Made by a program: the position numbers and the translations under genes | The notes under the pieces: model-generated | Told to the model about the DNA's origin: nothing | What the model saw: the letters and a program-made list of their open reading frames with translations, nothing else | Databases searched by the model: none | In this document: positions 40,985-43,005 of the stretch, in pieces | How the letters are laid out: each line of letters starts with the position of its first letter | Position numbering within the stretch: position 1 is the stretch's first letter | Assembly: GCA_011390645.1 (NCBI GenBank) | Contig: JAABRY010000002.1 | Coordinates: 1 to 43,005, forward strand | Source: Gemmatimonadota bacterium | GTDB lineage: Bacteria; Gemmatimonadota; Gemmatimonadetes; Gemmatimonadales; GWC2-71-9 | Length of the DNA stretch: 43,005 nucleotides | Direction of reading: 5' to 3'

Positions 40985-41620
40985 ATGTCAAAGCATGTCT
41001 TGCTCGCCCTACTCATAGGCGCCACGCCGATGTCAATCGGTGCCCAGTCGCTGAGTACGATTTTCGCCGCGGACAATGCTGGCGCTCTTGGTGGGGCGGT
41101 GTACTTCGATCTGACAGTAGGGGCCAACCCGATCAATGTGACGGGATTCACCACCAACACGTCCACGTCACAGACCGGATCGTTTGGGTGGACGGTCTAC
41201 ACCATCCTCGGAGGGTCGAGCGGTGTCCAGACCAATCAGGGGCTCTGGACCCAGGTCGCTACCGGATCGGGTGTCGCTGCTGGCTTTGACAACATTAGTG
41301 TCGTCACGCTGAACAATTCGTTCTCACTTTTTGCCAACACCTTCTACGGGATGGCGCTTGTCATGGGCCCGGAGGCGGAGCACCTCTACACGAACGGGAC
41401 TGGCACCAACCAGCAGTACTCGAACAGCGATCTGACCCTCGATTTTGGCAGTGTGACGAATGCGCCGTTTACTGGCGAGGTATTCAATCCCCGAGTCTGG
41501 AACGGATCGATCGAGTACACGACGGGGACGGAGGTCGTCCCCGAACCCGCCACGATGACATTGCTTGCCACCGGCCTCGCCGGCATGGCGGCGGCACGGC
41601 GGCGGAAGCGGAACGCGTAA
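40985..41620 (+). CDS. PEP-CTERM sorting-domain secreted protein
   Basis: ATG 40985, with GGAG seven bases upstream (CCGGAGCACACAATG), gives 211 residues. Signal peptide MSKHVLLALLIGATPMSIGA. The mature domain is Gly/Thr/Asn-rich beta structure (GGAVYFDLTVGANPINVTGFTTNTS), like surface or matrix proteins. The C-terminus has the sorting signal VPEPATMTLL, a hydrophobic segment GLAGMAAA and a basic RRRKR tail. An exosortase (EpsH/XrtA type) cuts at PEP and attaches the protein outside; no exosortase is in the window. The tail is nearly identical to that of the convergent gene at 42222. Confidence 0.9.
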   Translation: MSKHVLLALLIGATPMSIGAQSLSTIFAADNAGALGGAVYFDLTVGANPINVTGFTTNTSTSQTGSFGWTVYTILGGSSGVQTNQGLWTQVATGSGVAAGFDNISVVTLNNSFSLFANTFYGMALVMGPEAEHLYTNGTGTNQQYSNSDLTLDFGSVTNAPFTGEVFNPRVWNGSIEYTTGTEVVPEPATMTLLATGLAGMAAARRRKRNA

Positions 41621-41643
41621 CCGCGGGGCCCCGCGCGTCAGGC

Positions 41644-41673
41644 AAGAGGCCCGCGCGATGCGCGGGCCTCTTT
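41644..41673 (+). terminator. Terminator of the first PEP-CTERM gene
   Basis: A 13-base perfect stem (AAGAGGCCCGCGC and its complement, 41644-41656 and 41660-41672) with a three-base loop, followed by T's. Confidence 0.9.
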
Positions 41674-41737
41674 GCGTTGCGGAAATTCCTCCGAAGGGGA
41701 GGCTACGCCGCGTGGGATCGGACCCAGATTCGTTTTC

Positions 41738-41858
41738 GCTCATGGACACGCTGACTATTAGCCAGCGGGTCACAGGTGGAGCTGCGCCTGTTGCGCAGGC
41801 TCGCTCGCCTGTCCTTCGCTGGCGCTCAGGACGAGCGGCTCGAGTCCTGTCTCGGGAG
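41738..41858 (+). pseudogene. tRNA-Asn pseudogene with a 62-base insertion in the T loop
   Basis: From GCTGACTATTAGCCAGCGGGTCACAGGT (41750-41777) it copies tRNA-Asn from anticodon stem to T stem with a few changes (anticodon GTT to ATT, TCAGC to CCAGC). A 62-base insert (41778-41839) follows, then TCGAGTCCTGTCTCGGGAG (41840-41858), identical to the tRNA 3' end. The D arm is shortened (GCTCATGGACAC) and the 5' acceptor strand is lost. It cannot fold as a working tRNA. Confidence 0.85.
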
Positions 41859-41879
41859 CAAACAACTGCAACGACTCAC

Positions 41880-41906
41880 GCCACCTAGCGATCGGGTGGC
41901 GTTTTT
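41880..41906 (+). terminator. Duplicated tRNA-Asn terminator
   Basis: GCCACC/GGTGGC stem followed by TTTTT. Sequence before and after (ACGACT-ACGCCACCT..., GGGTGGCGTTTTTCGTGT) matches that after the intact tRNA-Asn, so the duplication covered tRNA plus terminator. At 41914-41941 a further GC-rich hairpin follows. From there to 42160 I see no gene. Confidence 0.8.
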
Positions 41907-42167
41907 CGTGTACCCCCGCCCTCGCGCAGCGAGCGGCGGGGTCTCCTCGGGTATCGTGGGCCAACGGTCGTCTTGGCCCTGCGCACTCCGCGGGACCCTC
42001 CCTTCGCGGGCTCCCCGACGGCCGTGCGCTCGCACATCCCAGGGACCACGACCGGCCGTCGATGCCCGCTCCGGGAGGCCCCGCATCGTGCTGGGGGGAC
42101 GGAGTGGTTCAACGCTGACTGGCCCTCGTGCCGATTCGCTCAGCGTCCTCATTCCTGTTGAAACGAA

Positions 42168-42194
42168 AGAGGCCAGCGCAATGCGCTGGCCTCT
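42168..42194 (-). terminator. Terminator of the second PEP-CTERM gene
   Basis: A perfect 12-base stem AGAGGCCAGCGC/GCGCTGGCCTCT with a three-base loop, followed on the minus strand by TTCGTTTC. It closely resembles the terminator at 41644. Confidence 0.88.
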
Positions 42195-42221
42195 CCTGTT
42201 TCCTCATCCCTGCGACTCGAC

Positions 42222-42809
42222 CTACGCCTTCCGCTTCTTCCGACGTGCCGCCGCCATGCCGGCGAGGCCGGTGGCGAGCAGCGTCATCGTCGCGGGCTCG
42301 GGGACCACTTCGGCTGATTGGTAGGCCCAGATGTTCAGGTCTGCGCGGCCGCCGCCAGGCGGGTCGAAGGACCAGGCCGCCTGGTCGAGCTCGAGCTGCC
42401 AGGTTGTTTGGAACGAATAGGCGTACCCCCAACCTTGTTCCGTCGTGACCCCCGTGTCGTACAATCCCCAATACAAATCCCGTGCGGGGGAGTCACCCAA
42501 AATCGGCTGATAGGAGAGCCACTGGCCACCACCGAGAGGCAGGCTCGACCAAAGCAACTGGACTTCGCTCAGTGTGGCCAGCGTGAATCCTTGGGCAGCC
42601 GCAGCGGACACCATGGCGAACGGGGTCATGTTGTAGAAGTTGTCGAGCCGGAGCCACTGGAGGCCCGTCTGAGTGTCGATGAACGTGCCAAAGCCGCCGA
42701 CATTCCCGCCAGCAATCACCTGAGCGGACGAGTTCGCCGGAGTGCCGGCGAAGAGAACGGCTGCGAATATTGTCACGGGCAACAAACGGCGGGGGCGTGA
42801 GAGCAGCAC
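42222..42809 (-). CDS. PEP-CTERM sorting-domain secreted protein
   Basis: GTG 42809 with CTGGAGCACACC upstream gives 195 residues. Signal peptide MLLSRPRRLLPVTIFAAVLFAGTPANSSAQ. The segment TFIDTQTGLQWLRLDN...GFTLATLSEVQLLW follows the DxxTGLxWLxL...GxxxATxxEVxxL pattern common in PEP-CTERM and DUF1566-like proteins. It ends VPEPATMTLL, then GLAGMAAARRKK. It should be exported and processed by exosortase. It converges on the PEP-CTERM gene at 40985, with the tRNA-Asn pseudogene between. Confidence 0.9.
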   Translation of the reverse strand: MLLSRPRRLLPVTIFAAVLFAGTPANSSAQVIAGGNVGGFGTFIDTQTGLQWLRLDNFYNMTPFAMVSAAAAQGFTLATLSEVQLLWSSLPLGGGQWLSYQPILGDSPARDLYWGLYDTGVTTEQGWGYAYSFQTTWQLELDQAAWSFDPPGGGRADLNIWAYQSAEVVPEPATMTLLATGLAGMAAARRKKRKA

Positions 42810-42881
42810 GGTGTGCTCCAGGTAGTAAGGATTGCTAGGGGATGCTGCGATGGCCTACAACGGGAAGCAACGTTAAGTTGC

Positions 42882-42897
42882 CGCAAGATCGAGGCCG
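42882..42897 (-). promoter_or_regulatory. Sigma-54-like promoter of the second PEP-CTERM gene
   Basis: Minus strand CGGCCTCGATCTTGCG: GG at 42896-42895, ten bases, GC at 42884-42883. It shares CGG and ATCTTGC with the site at 40885. The implied leader is about 62 bases. The rest of 42898-43005 shows no gene. Confidence 0.55.
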
Positions 42898-43005
42898 CGT
42901 CAGAAACCGCGCAAACCCAGTCGTGGCGGGCGATCGGGCCGACAACCTGTGGCAATCGAACCATGATTGAGGTGGCTGCACAACAGCTTCACGCCCGCCG
43001 GGGAG

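Noticed and set aside
40400-41906. A functional integrative element at tRNA-Asn
   Set aside because: No integrase or excisionase; the repeated sequence covers most of the tRNA plus terminator, so duplication and decay explain it as well.
41776-42324. ORFs of 100-180 codons between the PEP-CTERM genes
   Set aside because: They translate the tRNA pseudogene, terminators and the antisense of the second PEP-CTERM gene.

Overview
The window is a GC-rich bacterial chromosome segment carrying about 46 genes. Several features point to the Gemmatimonadota. These are the two PEP-CTERM proteins, many secreted proteins and lipoproteins of a type common in that phylum (six-bladed propeller lipoprotein, DUF5117-type zincin, small SSKxALFAxA protein), and dense families of short intergenic repeats. 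The phylum is an inference from protein character; there is no rRNA gene to confirm it. I see no phage, transposase, integrase or CRISPR array.

Layout. 1-4960: phosphate block (pstS fragment, phosphate-type porin, and an arsR-family/phoB/phoR operon on the minus strand). 5045-8514: purine nucleoside salvage operon (small beta-grasp-like protein, adenosine deaminase, CNT nucleoside transporter, purine nucleoside phosphorylase), all coupled by short overlaps. 8656-13886: thiD, a SpoU methyltransferase, prepilin peptidase, a gluzincin-like lipoprotein and a DUF445 membrane protein. 14107-17353: classic ffh-rpsP-rimM-trmD-rplS operon. 17489-19380: TauE/SafE transporter coupled to an enolase-superfamily enzyme. 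19556-20200: rnhB. 20197-23056: minus-strand SulP transporter, beta-carbonic anhydrase and TetR regulator, with a palindrome over the promoter. 23244-24420: PAP2 phosphatase and a vapBC-like toxin-antitoxin pair. 24603-31397: four secreted or lipoprotein genes. 31454-34620: biotin genes bioB, bioA, bioD. Then tRNA-Lys, ilvE, mltD, a second lytic transglycosylase, moaC and holB. 40400-43005: tRNA-Asn, two convergent PEP-CTERM genes and, between them, a broken second copy of tRNA-Asn.

The strongest unexplained signals are in the non-coding DNA. (1) Intergenic tandem repeats almost always have period 7, carry a stop triplet on one strand, and are usually arranged as inverted arms around a hairpin, a palindromic element, a tRNA or a small gene block. 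Some run into gene ends and supply stop codons or terminal residues. (2) A family of about 100-120 bp palindromic elements (GTCATCCCGAGCG arms) occurs three times, with arm-internal hairpins at one fixed site. (3) A 24-base REP-like palindrome occurs eight times. (4) At least nine ATG genes have a TANNNT hexamer 6-8 bases before the start and no clear ribosome binding site, suggesting leaderless mRNAs. (5) The two PEP-CTERM genes share a GG-N10-GC sigma-54-like promoter, a ribosome binding site context, a terminator design and nearly identical tails, so they look like one regulon.
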